Assembly (NCBI GenBank): GCA_001972305.1
Contig: BDDD01000179.1
Span: 435,346-499,345, forward strand
Direction: 5' to 3'
Length of the DNA stretch: 64,000 nt
Source of the DNA: Cephalotus follicularis
Taxonomy: Eukaryota; Streptophyta; Magnoliopsida; Oxalidales; Cephalotaceae
The translations under genes and the position numbers were made by a program. A model generated the notes under the pieces. It searched no databases. It saw only the letters and a list, made by a program, of their open reading frames with translations, and was not told the origin of the DNA. Shown piece by piece: positions 11,637 to 24,257 of the stretch. Numbering within the stretch: the stretch's first letter is position 1; the number at the start of each line of letters is the position of its first letter.

Positions 11637-13966
11637 TGTAATACCCACAGTTTTAAATTCGATGTATATTGTACAATCAATGAATAAAGTGTACATTGAA
11701 TTGAGAATTGCTACTTAATTGTCTTTTATTGAGATAAGTGTTGATATTGAGTTAGGGTGAAAGCTTAATTGTATGGAATTGAGCTAAAGGGAGAAGTTAT
11801 CGTTAGAAACTTCAAGGAGGGTTTGCCAGATAGCCGACTGTTTGGTAGAACAGTCGATTGGACAATTTGAATTGGGAACAGCCGACTATTAGAGGAAACA
11901 GCCGATTGGATGACTAATGAATGAAATAGCCAACTATCCAAAAGAAGCAGTCGACTGGTATAGCTCAGACAGGAGTGTGATACGTGTTGCTTGAAACATA
12001 GTGCTGGTGTGATTCATCTAGACAGGTGTTCTACTGTAGTGAATGGGATGGAAATGTGTCAAGCAATAGAAGACTGAGTGATAGCTGCTATATGTAAGAC
12101 AACCTCGTGACTTGAAACCTGTAGGTGAAAGAAATGAGTAAAATAAAAATTAAGGGAGTTAGAGAGTTAGTCAGAGAGAAAAGAAAAGGATGAGAATTCG
12201 AGTTAGATGATTTGAGTGAATTTCTGAAGTGAATTACTGAAGTGAATTATGTATATATCAGATAGTGTTTGAGTGAGAAGTTGATACAAAAACAATTTTA
12301 AAGAAAGAAATCGATCAGAATTGAGTGTTAGAATACGTTGAAGGGAGAGAACCTATTCGGGACAATTGCTGGGACTTTGCATGTTGAAGCTAGAGTGTTC
12401 AAAGTGAATTATAATTAGTTGTTGTAGGGTTAATAGATTGATATATATATACTGATTTCATCTATGTATATCTATTGTATTCATGCAAACCATGAATTGA
12501 TTTCATGAAATTGAAGATTGAGTTGGAGTGGAAAGATTTGAGCTCTAAATAGAAGAATCAATCCAAATTGATTCTGGGATAGAGAATTGAGATAGGGGTT
12601 CAGACATGATTTTGATAATATAGCATGTATATCGTGTGATTATAGTCTATATATGATTGCATGTTGATATTGGAGTGAATTGAATTGTGAGCATGTATAC
12701 TATGTTTTCTGCCTGTTAACGGGAATTGTTTCTGGGTAAAAGTAGTTGACTGTTCATAAGGAACAACAGACTACTTAACCTAAACAGTCGACTATTAAGG
12801 AAAACGTCCTACTACGCAAGTGAAACAACCGGCTGTCATAGAGGAACACCTGACTGTTATGGACTATTAAGGAAAATTGTCAGGTTTTAAGAGGAAAACA
12901 GTACTGGAATTGGATGATATCCTACTGTTTATGCTTGACAATTAGTAGTTCATGCTGGATTATTGGAATCATACTTCTAAGGATCAAGTTCTCCTATAAA
13001 TTGTAAAATTGTTTATTTTTACTTTTAACGCTCGAATTGAACATCGGTTGTATTGTTTAATTGCATCTACTGTTTGATTGCATTTATTGCTAGTGACTGT
13101 ACTATTTGAATTGTTAGTGTTATTGAACTGATTTCTCCCAAGTGAGAATGATTAAAATGTTTATTGTTTTCTCTAAGTGAGAACTAATGAAGTGTTTTAT
13201 TATTTTCTTAAATGAAAAATATACCTTTTGAAAATGTATTATTCAAGTATTTTATATCTATAAACTACTTCAAAAGACTGAATTGAATTGATTGTTGGTT
13301 ACAAATCGTGGAGTGTAATGTAACCGGATGCTAATCATAGAGTGTACGCATCCCTGATTTGAATTGATTGTTGGTTACAAATCATGGAGTGTAATGTAAC
13401 CGAGTTACAAATCATAGAGTGCAATGTAACCAGATGCTAATCATAGAGTGTACGCATCCCTTGATTGTATTGAGTGGTCCTTTGGGACATGATTGATGGA
13501 GTGATTTATTGTAGCCACTTGGTATGATTGCTTATATATACTATCTTCAAGTTATAAACTGTCATGCGTGATTATAATTATATATTCATTCTCATGCATG
13601 ATTCCTACTTAGCCGAGTGAGGACAAAGGCTAACCCCCTACAATTTCAGATTGAAGTGAAGGATTGCACGAGCTGCTAAAGCTGTACTTTGGAGAGCTTC
13701 TATTTTTGAATAAGGTTGTTAATTGAAATGTTAAGTGTAATGTAATAATCACGCCTCATTATGTTATTTTTACATTTTTCAACATGTAAAATATAACCTT
13801 GTTGTTGTAATGAGTATGCATGTAGTATGGGCTAGATGCTAATATTTTAAATGATCAAGTATGATAAATGCTTCCGTGAGTGTTAAAGAGTTTTAGATTA
13901 TTGTTAAATGCTGGATTATTAACTGATAACCATATATATGTTGTTAATAGAAAACGGGGTGTGACA
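11637..13966 (+). repeat. 5' LTR of element B
   Basis: Starts TGTAATACCC and ends CGGGGTGTGACA. It includes CAGTCGACTG-type palindromes at 11830-11965 and 12745-12860, a repeated GGTTACAAATCATGGAGTGTAATG-like unit at 13281-13463, the conserved CTAAC...CAG/ATTG block at 13607-13654, and GCTTCCGTGA at 13870. Compared with the 3' LTR, many substitutions are visible, mostly transitions, so the insertion is not recent. Confidence 0.9.
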
Positions 13967-13969
13967 ACA

Positions 13970-13981
13970 TGGTATCAGAGC
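13970..13981 (+). promoter_or_regulatory. Primer-binding site of element B (tRNA-Met type)
   Basis: TGGTATCAGAGC begins three bases after the 5' LTR. It is complementary to the 3' end of initiator tRNA-Met and identical to the sites in elements A and E. Confidence 0.92.
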
Positions 13982-14075
13982 TTATATAAACTTATAAGCT
14001 ATCGCTGGGATACTATCCTTGGCAAATAAGTGAAGTGTTTCATAATGATTAATATTATTCCTCATAGGAGATAGT

Positions 14076-15231
14076 ATGGATCTCTGAAGAGGAAGGCGTA
14101 GAAGGCCTAGAACTGAAGAGGGAGGAAATGCTCCACAAGTGAATGAAGGAGCAAATGACCCACCATTGAATCCAGTGAGAAGTGCATTGGACCGCATGGC
14201 GGATCTTTTTCAACAGTAAATCCAAGCCAATGCGGAAAATATGGAGCACATGCGGCAAATGTATGAGGCTTTATCATGCTGGTGGATTTGGGAAAGACCT
14301 GGAGAGATTCATGAGGCAGAATCCTCCAATGTTCGAGGGTGAACTTGACGCTAGTGTAGCGGAGCGATGGATGAAAGATATGGAGAAAATATTTGCTGCT
14401 CTTGAATGTACTAAACCACAAAAGTTGAATTTTGTAGCCTACCACTTATGGGGAGAAGCTACCCATTGGTGAGAGATGATGGAAGCGACGTGGGAATCTC
14501 TGGGTCTTGACCGAACTTGGGACATATTTCAGTCCGAGTTCAATGATGCTTATGTACCACAGATGGAGCGTGACCGGAGGGACACAGAACTGCTGGAGTT
14601 ACGTTAGGAAGACATGACGATAGCTCAATACCAGACTAGATTCATTGAACTGGCGAGACACATGCCTTATCTAGTGGAGGGTGAATCAAGGAAGATTCAA
14701 AGATTCTTAAACGGTCTGAGGCCTGACATCAGATCTAAACTGGTAGGGTTACAACTGGGTTCTTTTATGGAAGTCACTAAGAAGGCTAGAATTCTGGAGG
14801 CCGATATTAATGAACGGAGGATGGAGAGATCTCGTGCTACTCAATCGAGACCTGCTTCTTCGCACCGACAGGGAAGTAATAATCCTGCTGGATCATCAAA
14901 AACTGCTACTCAGGGTACTCCTAGCCAGGGGAGTAATGTTAAATCTAAAGCTTGTTCACATTGTGGTCGTAAAAGTCATTGGTTGGAGGATTGTTGGCTG
15001 AAAAATGGTTTATGCATGAAGTGCAGAGCATCCGACCATTTTCTGAGGGATTGTCCGAAAAGGCAAACAGCGGTGCTTACTGGATCTACAGGTGATCGCA
15101 ATACTGCAGCTGGAACCTCATAGCGGAGTGATACCAACAAGAGCATTATGAAAGGTAAGGTCTTCACCCTTACTTAGATTGAAATTTCGGAGTCTACTTG
15201 TTATCCGAAATACATCGTATTGTTGTTGATT
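14076..15231 (+). pseudogene. gag: Gag relic of element B, with two CCHC zinc knuckles
   Basis: ATG at 14076 begins the same basic leader as in A. The frame is broken by TGA at codon 4, then by further TAA, TGA and TAG stops. The retrotransposon gag core is readable from about 14280 to 14800. Two zinc knuckles follow: CSHCGRKSHWLEDC and CMKCRASDHFLRDC, both with complete Cys-Cys-His-Cys ligands (about 14952-15050). After another TAG the frame reads into the start of a protease-like linker (KGKVFTLT) and stops near 15231, where the pol region has been lost. Gag packages element RNA. This copy cannot be translated whole. Confidence 0.85.
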
Positions 15232-15459
15232 GAAAGTGTCAGTAATTGAGTGGATTGTTTGCAGTTGTAATTAAGCGTATACTGGTGTAAAATGAGTTAG
15301 AACCTTCGGGGGCTAGCTAGAAAATACGAGGATGAATAAATTATTAGATTGCTATTGAGACAACATGATAACGGGAAGTGATGTTTGGGGGTGTTACCCT
15401 CACTTGTTCGGGAGGTAAAGGCTAAATTCGAGGATGAATTTTCTATAAGGAGGGGGGAA
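15232..15459 (+). other. 3' leader and polypurine tract of element B
   Basis: Noncoding stretch between the gag relic and the 3' LTR. It ends in an AAATTCGAGGATGAATT motif typical of plant gypsy 3' leaders and the purine run ATAAGGAGGGGGGAA (15446-15459), which primes plus-strand synthesis next to the LTR start. Confidence 0.75.
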
Positions 15460-17833
15460 TGTAATACCTGTAGTTTTAAATTTGATGTATATTGTACAAT
15501 CAATGAATAAACTATACATTGAATTGAGAATTACTACTTAATTGTCTTTTATTGAACTAAGTGTTGATATTGAGTTAGGGTGAAAGCTTAATTGTATGGC
15601 ATTGAGCCAAAGGGAGAAGTTATCATAAGAAACTTCAAGGAGGGTTTGCCAGACAGCCGACTGTTTGGTAGAACAGTCGATTGGACAATTTGAATTGGCA
15701 ACAGCCGATTGTTAAAGGAGACAGTTGACTGGATGACTAATGAATGAAATAGTTGACTGTCCAAAAGAAGCACTTGACTGGTAGATCTCAAAAAGAAGCG
15801 TGATACGTGTTGCTTGAAACAGAGTGCTGGTGTGATTCATCTAGACAGGTGTTCTACTATAGTGAATGGGATGGAAATGTGTCAAGCAATAGGAGACTAA
15901 GTGACAGCTGCTATCTGTAAGACAACCTCGTGTCTTGAAACCTGTAGGTGAAAGAAATGAGTACAACAGAAATTAAGAGAGTTAGAGAGTTAGTGAGAGA
16001 GAAGAGAAAAGGCCGAGAATTCGAGTTAGACGATTTGAGTGAATTTTTGAAGTGAATTATGTATATATCAGATAGTTTTTGAGTGAGAAGTTGATACAGA
16101 AACAATTTAAAAGAAAGAAATCGATCAGAATTGAGTGTTAGAGTACGTTGAAGGGAGAGAACCTATTCGGGACAATTGCTGGGACTTTACATGTTGAAGC
16201 TAGAGTGTTCAAAGTGGAAAATTGAAGCTTGAATTTACAGGGTAAGCTTCTGGTTTTATAGTTAGTTGTTGTAGGGCTAATTGATTGATATATACATACT
16301 GATTTCGCCTATGTATATCTACTTTATGCATGCAAACCATTAATTGATTTCACGAAATTGAAGATTGAGTTGGAGTGGAGAGCTTTGAGCTCTAAATAGA
16401 AGAATCGATCCAAATTGATTCTGGGATAGCGAATTGAGATAGGGATTCTGACATGATTTTGAACATATAGCATGTATATCGTGTGATGATAGTCTATATA
16501 TGATTGCATGTTGGTATTGGAGTGAATTGAAATGTGAGCATGTATACTATGTTTTCTGCTTGTTAATGGGAATCGTTTCTGGGTAAAAGCAGTTGACTGT
16601 TCATAAGGAATAGTAGACTACTTAACCTAAACAGTTGACTATTAAGGAAAACAGCCGACTATGCAAGTGACACAGCCGACTGTCATAGAGGAACAGTTGA
16701 CTGTTATGGACTTCTAAGGAAAATTGTTAGGTTTTAAGATGGAAACAGTACTGGAATTTGATGATATCCTACTATTTATGCTTGACAATTAGGAGTTCAT
16801 GCTGGATTATTGGATTCATACCTCTAAGGATCAAGTTCTCCTATAAATTGGACAGTTGTGCATTTTTACTATTAACGCTCGAATTGAACATCGGTTGTAC
16901 TATTTAATTGCATCTACTGTTTGATTGCATATATTGCTACTGACTATATTGTTTGAATTGTTAGTGTTATTGAACTGATTTCTCCCAAGTGAGAATGATT
17001 GAAATGTTTACTGTTTTCTCTAAGTGAGAACTAATGAAGTGTTTTATTGTTTTCTTAAATGAAAACTATACCTTTTGAAAATGTATTATTCAAGTATTTT
17101 ATATCTATAAACTACTTGAAATGGCTGAATTGAATTGATTGTTGGTTACAAATCATGGAGTGTAATGTAACCGGATGCTAATCATGGAGTGTACACATCC
17201 CTAATTTGAATTGATCGTTGGTTACAAATCATGGAGTGTAAGGTAACCGGGTTACAAATCGTAGAGTGTAATGTAACCGGATGCCAATCATAGAGTGTAC
17301 GCATCCCTGGATTGTATTGAGTGGTCCTTTGGGACATGATTGATGGAGTGATTGATTGTAGCCACTTGGCATGATTGATTATATATATTTGCATATATAT
17401 ATATATACATACTGTCCTCAAGTTATAAACTGTCATGCATGATTATAATTATATATTCATTCTCATGCATGATTCCTACTTAGCCGAGTGAGGACAAAGG
17501 CTAACCCCCTACAATTTTGGATTGAAGTGAAGGATTGCACGAGCTGCTGAAGTTGTACTTTGGAGAGCTTCTATTTTTGAATAAGGTTGTTAATTGAAAT
17601 GTTAAGTGTAATGTAATAATCACGCCTCGTCACGTTATTTTTACATTTTCAACAAGTAAAATATAACCTTGTTGTTGTAATGAGTATGCATGTAGTATGG
17701 GCTACATGCTAATATTTTAAATGATCCAGTATGATAAATGCTTCCGTTAGTGTTAAGGAGTTTTGGATTTTTGTTAAATGCTGGATTATTAACTGATCAT
17801 ATATATGTTGTTAATGGAAAATGGGGTGTGACA
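15460..17833 (+). repeat. 3' LTR of element B
   Basis: Starts TGTAATACCTG and ends TGGGGTGTGACA; collinear with the 5' LTR apart from a few small indels. In this copy the conserved CAG/ATTG site reads TGG/ATTG (near 17520). A TATATA-rich stretch at 17385-17407 is absent from the 5' copy. Confidence 0.9.
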
Positions 17834-18043
17834 TTAACTTAGCCATTTCCTTTTAAAAATTTTGTTATCATCAAAATAAACTATTCAAATTCATTAAGGG
17901 TTTGAAAACCCAACATTCTTTCCCTTTTTGATGATGAAAAAATCATTAGCATAATATTATCTTTAGGAATTTTTTGAACACTATGAAAGTAAAGTTAAGC
18001 TTAAAACTCCATTTAAAAAAAGTCCTCCCCATGAATATAAGTA
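17834..18043 (-). repeat. Copia (SIRE-like) LTR fragment, part 2, with polypurine tract and 3' internal sequence
   Basis: On the minus strand, a purine tract CAAAAAGGGAAAGAA (17916-17930) is followed by an LTR start TGTTGGGTTTTC at 17915, then TTTTGATGATAACAAAATTT. This is the same signature as in copia D (TGTTGATG..., TTTTGATGATAACA, 56334). The LTR resumes left of element B at 11636. Bases 17931-18043 are noncoding internal sequence, cut at 18043 by LTR F. Confidence 0.65.
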
Positions 18044-20486
18044 TGGGGTAACAAACTCGAGGCGTTACTTTCGATAATATTTACAATATTCGGGCCTAGG
18101 ATACATATCAAAAGTAGGATAAATTTAAAACTTCAATACATACATGCTCCAAGTTTTATAAAAGTAAGGAATACAATTATTACAAGCATGAATTAAAAGT
18201 ACAACAGTTCATTAAAAGGTATAGCACTTATAACTGAATACTAAAGCAATAATAATGTCCAATCGGCAAACAACAACTATGATCCTCCACGTTCACTGGG
18301 CCCAGAAGAACCAACCGAAATTAAAGTAAGAGTCTCATCCCGAAGGATGGGTTAGCCAAATAGCCCAGCAGGTATATCCCCATGCAAAGATTATGAACAA
18401 TATATACAATAATCTTGTACAATATACGTGTAGGCAATATCAATGTGTACAATAACAGTGGAGAGTGTTTGGATTCATGAATGTCAACTACGATGCACTA
18501 TTTGTATACAACTGTCCCATACTGACGTATAAGAATGAGATCTATATAATCAATCTTATCAATCATCTATTAGACAATCAATCAATCAATAATGCTATAG
18601 AGTTTATGGCTTTGAATATGGTATCAATAGTCTACATCATGAGAAGGTTATCCTTCTCAAAGGGTGATAGACACATCTAATCGTCTAGGATTGGCCGATC
18701 TAGACTAAATAGATCTTTTAGCCAATGCAAGGAACCACACGACCCGAAGGGAGTGCAATAACAATATCTTGACTCGAAAGGAGTGCAATACAATGGTAGC
18801 TTCTACTCGAAGGGAGCTACGATCAATGGTACCTTATGCCCAAATTGAACTAAGAACAATAGTTGATACATTGGTTAGATGGGATGAGACATCCAACAAG
18901 TCTAACTAGAATCACTAGGCTACTCTATAGAAACAATACAATACAATCGGTCAATCAATCAATGTCAATAACCGATAGGCGGCAAGCATCTAACCAGAGG
19001 GAACAAAGGCTGTACAACCAATGCCTACTTCCTGACTAAAGGTCGCTAATCACTTATGGTCATGATCAATCAGTCAATCAATATCAATAACAGTCGATGA
19101 TAATATCACTAACCACTAGAGAGCGGACGTCTAATCAGCGTTGGAGACCACACGAACCTGACTAGAGATCACTAGTTTGCATATGGTCTCAATCAGTCAT
19201 TTTATGCTCAACACGACTATTCCATCTTTCAATACGACGGATCAGTCAATGACAATACTATGGTTCAATCAGTTAGTCAATCAATCTAGTGGACGATGGA
19301 TCGTTAGCCAATCGTATCAATTGAAAGTGGTGTACAATCAATTGATCTGTAAAAAGATCAACATGACATGCCTAACTAAGGAGAAAGTAGCTTGAAAAGA
19401 GATTGAGTGATCTCAAGTGATATCCAGTCAAGCGGTCACTTTGAAAACATATTTAAAATTTTTCTAAAAGAGATTCTAGGGCCTAAGTGGTGACGACTTT
19501 ACAGGAAGCGATGACTCTTAAGAGCCTTGGCTCATTTTTGTAAAAGGGTGCAAAGCTACGACGCTTTACCAAAGCGTCGATGCTTTGCTTGTTTGTGTAA
19601 AAGGCAGCACTTAGCGGCAACGCTTAAACACTGGGTCGAACGCAAGCTAAGCGGTGATGGTTACAATGAAAGTGTCAGCGCTTTAATCGGGCTGTGTTCA
19701 ATTTCAAAGTGTAACCTTGCTAAGCAAAAATGCTCTGAGACAAAGCGCCAGCGCTTAGTCTGGTATAATAGGTTCTCTTCGCCATTTTCAAAGCCATTTT
19801 TTATTCAATCTTTCCACAAATCAATTTCTTTCCATTTCAATAGTTTGTAAACATCATTTAGGACTTATAAAACTAGTTTGTACCAATTAAATCCATTAAT
19901 TTAAAACCTTGATCAATTCTAGGTCAAATCCAATTAAAACCCTAAAAACTCAATCCAAGTTAATACAATCCATTTGATAGTCAATCTATCAGTAATAAAA
20001 GTTCTATATGTGCATAATCATTTGCATTTTTGATAGATATTTCCTACCAAATGCTTTGAAGCTTTTAGATGTTGAATATTCAGCAAAAATAGGAGATTAG
20101 ACTCAATTCTAAAACCTCCAAGCTCTAACAATGGAGGATGAAAGTTGCTTGTAGAAGATGAAGCAACAAAGAGAAATGGAGGGAGAGAGCTGTTGGGTCA
20201 GCTAAGAGGGAAAGAGTGAGGAGAGATGTGAGTTATGAGAGAATAGAGAGAAAGTGCTTGTTTGTATAAGATAATGAGTGGTCCATAAGTGTTTAAAATG
20301 AATGGTTTGTAATGAAAGCAACCCCACACTTCTGCAACTCAACTTAAATGCACATGAATGATAAACGAAGTATGCAAACTCAATCAATACAATAAGGATG
20401 AGTATATAAAATACTCTAATTCTTTCAATACAATACAATAATGCATACATGTGATAAAATACAATACGATACTTCGGGTCATTACA
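18044..20486 (-). repeat. 3' LTR of gypsy element F
   Basis: The sense start TGTAATGACCCG at 20486 is firm because it follows a polypurine tract. The sense end (TTACCCCA at 18044) is inferred from TG...CA symmetry. The interior has a GGCTAACCCATCC motif (near 18342-18355) that recalls the conserved block of the other LTRs, CGAAGGGAGTGCAATA-like repeats near 18740-18810, and GCGTCGATGC / GCGACGC motifs at about 19490-19760. Confidence 0.65.
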
Positions 20487-20497
20487 TTCTCCCCTCC
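20487..20497 (-). promoter_or_regulatory. Polypurine tract of element F
   Basis: Minus strand GGAGGGGAGAA directly precedes the LTR start TGTAATGACC, the expected plus-strand primer position. Confidence 0.8.
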
Positions 20498-20520
20498 ATA
20501 TAAGAATCTGGTCCCCATAT

Positions 20521-20815
20521 TCATAATAAAAAAGAAGAAGGGTATGTCTCTCTCGTATCATCCTTGCGCTTCCAAGTACACTCTACCATGACATGAATCT
20601 GCCATAGAACCATGACAAAAAGGATGGTCCTGTTCCTCAATACCTGAACCTCTCAGTCAATAATCTGCACCGGCATCTCTGCATATGTCAAGTTTGGCTC
20701 GATTTGTATCTTTCTGTACTCAATGATGTGTGAAGGATCTAATTCATACGTCCTCAATTGAGAAGCATGAAACACGCCTTGGATCTCGGATGAGTTGGAA
20801 CTCAGCTAGGGGCCT
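20521..20815 (-). pseudogene. pol: Pol C-terminus of element F (chromodomain-like)
   Basis: The minus strand reads GVFHASQLRTYELDPSH, PNLTYAEMPVQIID, VQVLRNRTI and a VLWQIH...CTWKRKDDTRETYP segment, ending in TGA at 20521. This pattern (VFH.S.L, PVQI.D, VLRN, W...ATWE...YP) is the integrase C-terminus plus chromodomain tail of Tekay/Del-type chromoviruses, which is thought to steer integration to heterochromatin. A TGA interrupts the frame after IID. Element C carries the same tail at 46440-46667. Confidence 0.75.
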
Positions 20816-21211
20816 GGATTTCTTTTAGAATAAGGGGAAACCCTCTATCCTCAAGAAGTCCCCCACTTCCTAAGTTCATAATCTTTTAGATACAGTTTGG
20901 GAATTTTTTTCTTATTTGTTAAGTACCATGATGACCTGATTAGAACATTGTTATATCTGTTTATCAAACTTCTTTCCATGGAAGGATGTATTTCAGTCAA
21001 AACGAGCTGTTTTCCAGCCGAGAAGTTCCAATGTATCCAGATACCTTGGTGCTGAACTGAGATCCAAGATCTTTTCCAACCGAGGAGTTCAAAAGTATCC
21101 AGGTACCTCGGTATGAAACCAATATGTTTAGGGTAGCTCAAATTCCTAGAATGGTCTTATCCGAGCACTACGAAGGTTCTAGACAACTAGGTATGAAACT
21201 GAGGTGTTTGA
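20816..21211. repeat. Left edge of the Tat element: degenerate 88-bp-type repeats
   Basis: Noncoding. From about 21030 it holds two or three diverged copies of the unit also found at 23200-23803, for example GTATGAAAC and TCTTATCCGAGCACTACGAAGG. It ends GTGTTTGA at the insertion point of the solo LTR, and the array resumes after 23199. Confidence 0.6.
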
Positions 21212-23199
21212 TGTAATGACCAGAATTTTGAATGATAATGTTAAGAAGTATGTTCTTTTACTTGGTATCTTGTTTGTATCATGATTGGTATGAATGTCAT
21301 GTTGAAAGCGTCGATGGCAAGGATTAAGCGTCGACGGAATAGTTTAAAGCACCGACGGTGTACGGTAAAACGACAGTGCTTTAATGTTGTCCAAGGAACC
21401 GCCAAAAGGATGATTCAAACGTCGACCGGAAAGGATAATGTCACCAAAGCACGGACGGTTTATTAAAGCGGCGATGCTTTGAAGGTAAACCATCGACACT
21501 TGGACCTCTTCTAACACATGTTAAAAATAGGGGGTTTTCAACTTGGACAAACTTCTCCAACCGACGACACTTCGACAAAAGCGTTAGCACTTGAATGAAA
21601 CTGAAAACATTGTCAATGTAAGCTTCGACGCTTTGAAGTCAAGCATTTCCAGTCAACTTGGACGAAACCCGTGAGCGGCGACGCATGGAAGTGAAGCGCC
21701 GACGCTTTAGTCTGCAGACCAGTTGCCCAAGTATAAGTTTTTGTCTTTTAGTGAGTAAATTAATATAAATAATGGACAAGTGTCAAGCCAGGGAGAGAGG
21801 AGACTAGATATTTTATGTTGGTATACCAAGTGTCACCATTTTGTTGGTGGGAATTAGAGCACATGGGTAACTAAGGGGAATGACTCACAAGAGAGAGAAG
21901 CTTACTCGCCAAGCAATCCATTTCAACCTATATATGTGTGCAATCTCAGCTGAAAGGAGAGTGTTTTTTGTTGATATTGAAGAGGAGAATTCAACAAGAG
22001 AAAGAAAGAAGGAAAGAATTACACCAAAGTAAGGAAATTCAATACCCATTTTTATCAAAGTTCCTCTGTTATTTTCTAAGATTATACAGCAGATTGTTTT
22101 ATTCATATCTTTATCATTTCTTGATTAAATTTAAAATGATTTAATGTTTTGGAAACCTTAAGATGTCTTCTTTAATTGTTATCTTTTGTGCTTTTCGAAA
22201 TTGCGTCGAATTCTTGATGAGAATCCATGCTTCATTTTATTGGTCCTGTGTTGCTAGCATATGAAACTAATGACTTTAAAAATTCATAGCAGTCTCATTT
22301 CTCAACCAAATCTTATGAACTCTAGCTTTTTGTAATCGTTGAGATGTCTACTTTAACTTCAATGTTTTATGTTTTCTCTGAAAATGATTACTTCTATATG
22401 AAATGGCAATTTTAGAAATGTTATGAAAAGCTTTTTATGAATGCATTTGAGTTAATTACTCAAATGAAGAGAAAGGCTTTATGAATTATGAAAGGAAACG
22501 AAATAAAATGAACCACCCTTGGATTGCGATCCAAGAGGGAATAATCCAAGAGGGATTAATGTTATGGATCAAGATGCTCATAGACACGCATGTGATGTAA
22601 GGATAGTAATCGGGGAGTGCACAATGCCCCGGTGAAGCGGAGTTGAAAGGGTTCATTAAGTTTTTTTTTATAACCCCTAAGTTTTATGAAATGTTCTGAT
22701 TATGAGTTATGATCAGAAAATGAAATGTGATAAAGTATGTTTGCAATGAAAACCTTACTGGGCTATTTAAAGCTCATTCCTTTCAATGTTATTGGTTTTC
22801 AAATAAAATGTTTTCAACAAATGATTGAATAAAGAATATGAGCTTTAGAGGGAGCTCATAAGAAGAAGTTTGGAAAGAAATGTACTATGCAATAGTGTTT
22901 GCATAAACTAATTTTGGAATATAATAAGATATGATTTTTTCGCTGTGTAATATTTATGACAAATGATACCTAAATGTAAAAGTATATGAATGTGATGGTT
23001 TTTGACATCTTTAGATAAGATGATGATGTTTGAAGCTTAAATTCAAAGTGAAATAGTGTGTTGAAAAGCATGAGGATTTAATGCTATATGTTAGCATTAA
23101 GCAAGAGTGCTAAAAGATGTAATGGTTCACCCCATGTAACACACCGACTCCTTGAGGTTCGCTTTGAGCATTTAGCGGACTCGGATCGGGGGCGTTACA
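21212..23199 (+). repeat. Solo LTR G (gypsy), about 2.0 kb, TSD TTTGA
   Basis: Begins TGTAATGACC and ends GGGGGCGTTACA, flanked by TTTGA at 21207-21211 and 23200-23204. No internal region is present, so it probably arose by recombination between the two LTRs of one element. It carries GCGTCGACGG / GCGTCGATGC-type motifs at about 21305-21720, in the same position as the CAGTCGACTG arrays of other LTRs. It contains no supported gene. Confidence 0.9.
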
Positions 23200-23803
23200 T
23201 TTGAGGCAACTCGGATTCTTAAGGACGTAGAATGCTCTTATCCGAGCACCATGAAGGTGCAAGACAACTCGATATGAAACCGAGGTGTTTGAGGCAGCTC
23301 AGATTCTTAAGGACCTAGTTAGATCTTATCCAAGCACTACGAAGGTGAAAGAAAACTCGGTATGAAACCGAGGTGTTTGAGGCAACTCGGATTCTTAAGG
23401 ACCTAGAATTGTATTATTCGAGCACTACGAAGTTGCAAGAGTACTCAGTATGAAACCAAGGCGTTTGAGGCAGCTCGGATTCGTAAGGACCTAGAGCAGT
23501 CTTATCCGAGCACCATGAAGGTGTAAGACAACTTGGTATGAAACCGAGGTGTTTGAGGCAGCTCGGATTGTTAAGGACCTATAGCGGTCTTATCCGAGCA
23601 CTACGATGAAACTGAGGTATTTGAGGTAGCTCAGATTCTTAAGGACCTAGAGCGTTCTTATCCAAACACCACGAACTTGCGACACAACTTGGTATGAAGC
23701 AAAGGTGTTTGAGGTAACTAGGATTCTTAAGGACCTAGCATGGCCTTATACGAGCACTATGAACATGCTACACAACTTGGTATGGAACCGAGGTGTTTGA
23801 CGA
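23200..23803. repeat. 88-bp tandem repeat array 1 in the Tat element
   Basis: The phrase TATGAAACCGAGG recurs at 23273, 23361, 23449 and 23537, exactly 88 bp apart. A shortened copy follows near 23603, then further copies at 23693 and 23781, again 88 bp apart. Each unit also contains TTGAGGCAGCTCGGATTC and CTTATCCGAGCAC. Variable tandem repeats downstream of pol are known in Tat/Ogre-type elements and have been linked to satellite birth. Confidence 0.88.
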
Positions 23804-24257
23804 ATCTACTGCCCTTTTTTTACCATGTGCTATGATGTTCTAGATTTTGGTTTTGGTGTGAATATCCTTCATTTCACACTTTTTGAGGCAACTCTTGGTA
23901 TTCCCAAAGATAAGGGAGGGGTTTTAAGTATGAAGTCTTACCCCACTTTGCCTTCACTTTTTTCATTTCATGAAATCTTTTTCCCTCTCTAGTTTTTGGC
24001 TCTCCAATCTCTCTCTAGAATTCCTCTTTCCTTCAACCCTATTCATGAGTTTCTCTTGAATCCTCAACCATATCATCAATTTTTCTTAGATTCCAAGTCT
24101 TTGATCTTGTGTTTTTGTTGGATTTTAAACTTTTTCTTCAATATTTTTTAGATATCTCATTTTTTTCCTTTGTCCTTCAAGTGTTTGATTTCTTGTTTTT
24201 GTTGGATTCATCTTGCCTTCTACATTTTTGGACAAAATTGTTATATCAAATGTAAGT
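23804..24257 (+). promoter_or_regulatory. Pyrimidine-rich leader upstream of the antisense Tat gene
   Basis: Noncoding, rich in CTCTCT and TTTTTC runs (especially 23960-24200), directly before the ATG at 24258. It could hold the promoter and 5' UTR of the antisense gene. No clear TATA box was singled out. Confidence 0.35.

Larger units (their letters stand above)
11637..17833 (+). mobile_element. Gypsy element B: full-length, gag-only, non-autonomous retrotransposon
   Basis: Two LTRs (11637-13966 and 15460-17833) flank an internal region of only about 1.5 kb. TTAAC is repeated exactly at 11632-11636 and 17834-17838, which proves a single insertion. The interior has a tRNA-Met primer site, a gag relic with two zinc knuckles, then the usual gypsy 3' leader and polypurine tract. 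Protease beyond its first residues, reverse transcriptase, RNase H and integrase are all absent. Such elements can move only with proteins supplied by a relative. Comparable structures have been described as TR-GAG or large retrotransposon derivatives. Confidence 0.9.
18044..20815 (-). mobile_element. Gypsy element F, 3' end only (chromovirus)
   Basis: Reading leftwards: the last part of pol with a chromodomain-like C-terminus (20521-20815), a polypurine tract (20487-20497) and the 3' LTR (18044-20486). Sequence upstream of 20815 does not continue as pol, so the rest has been lost. The element abuts Tat-derived sequence. Five bases outside the left edge are AAGTA, with no partner identified. 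Confidence 0.7.
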
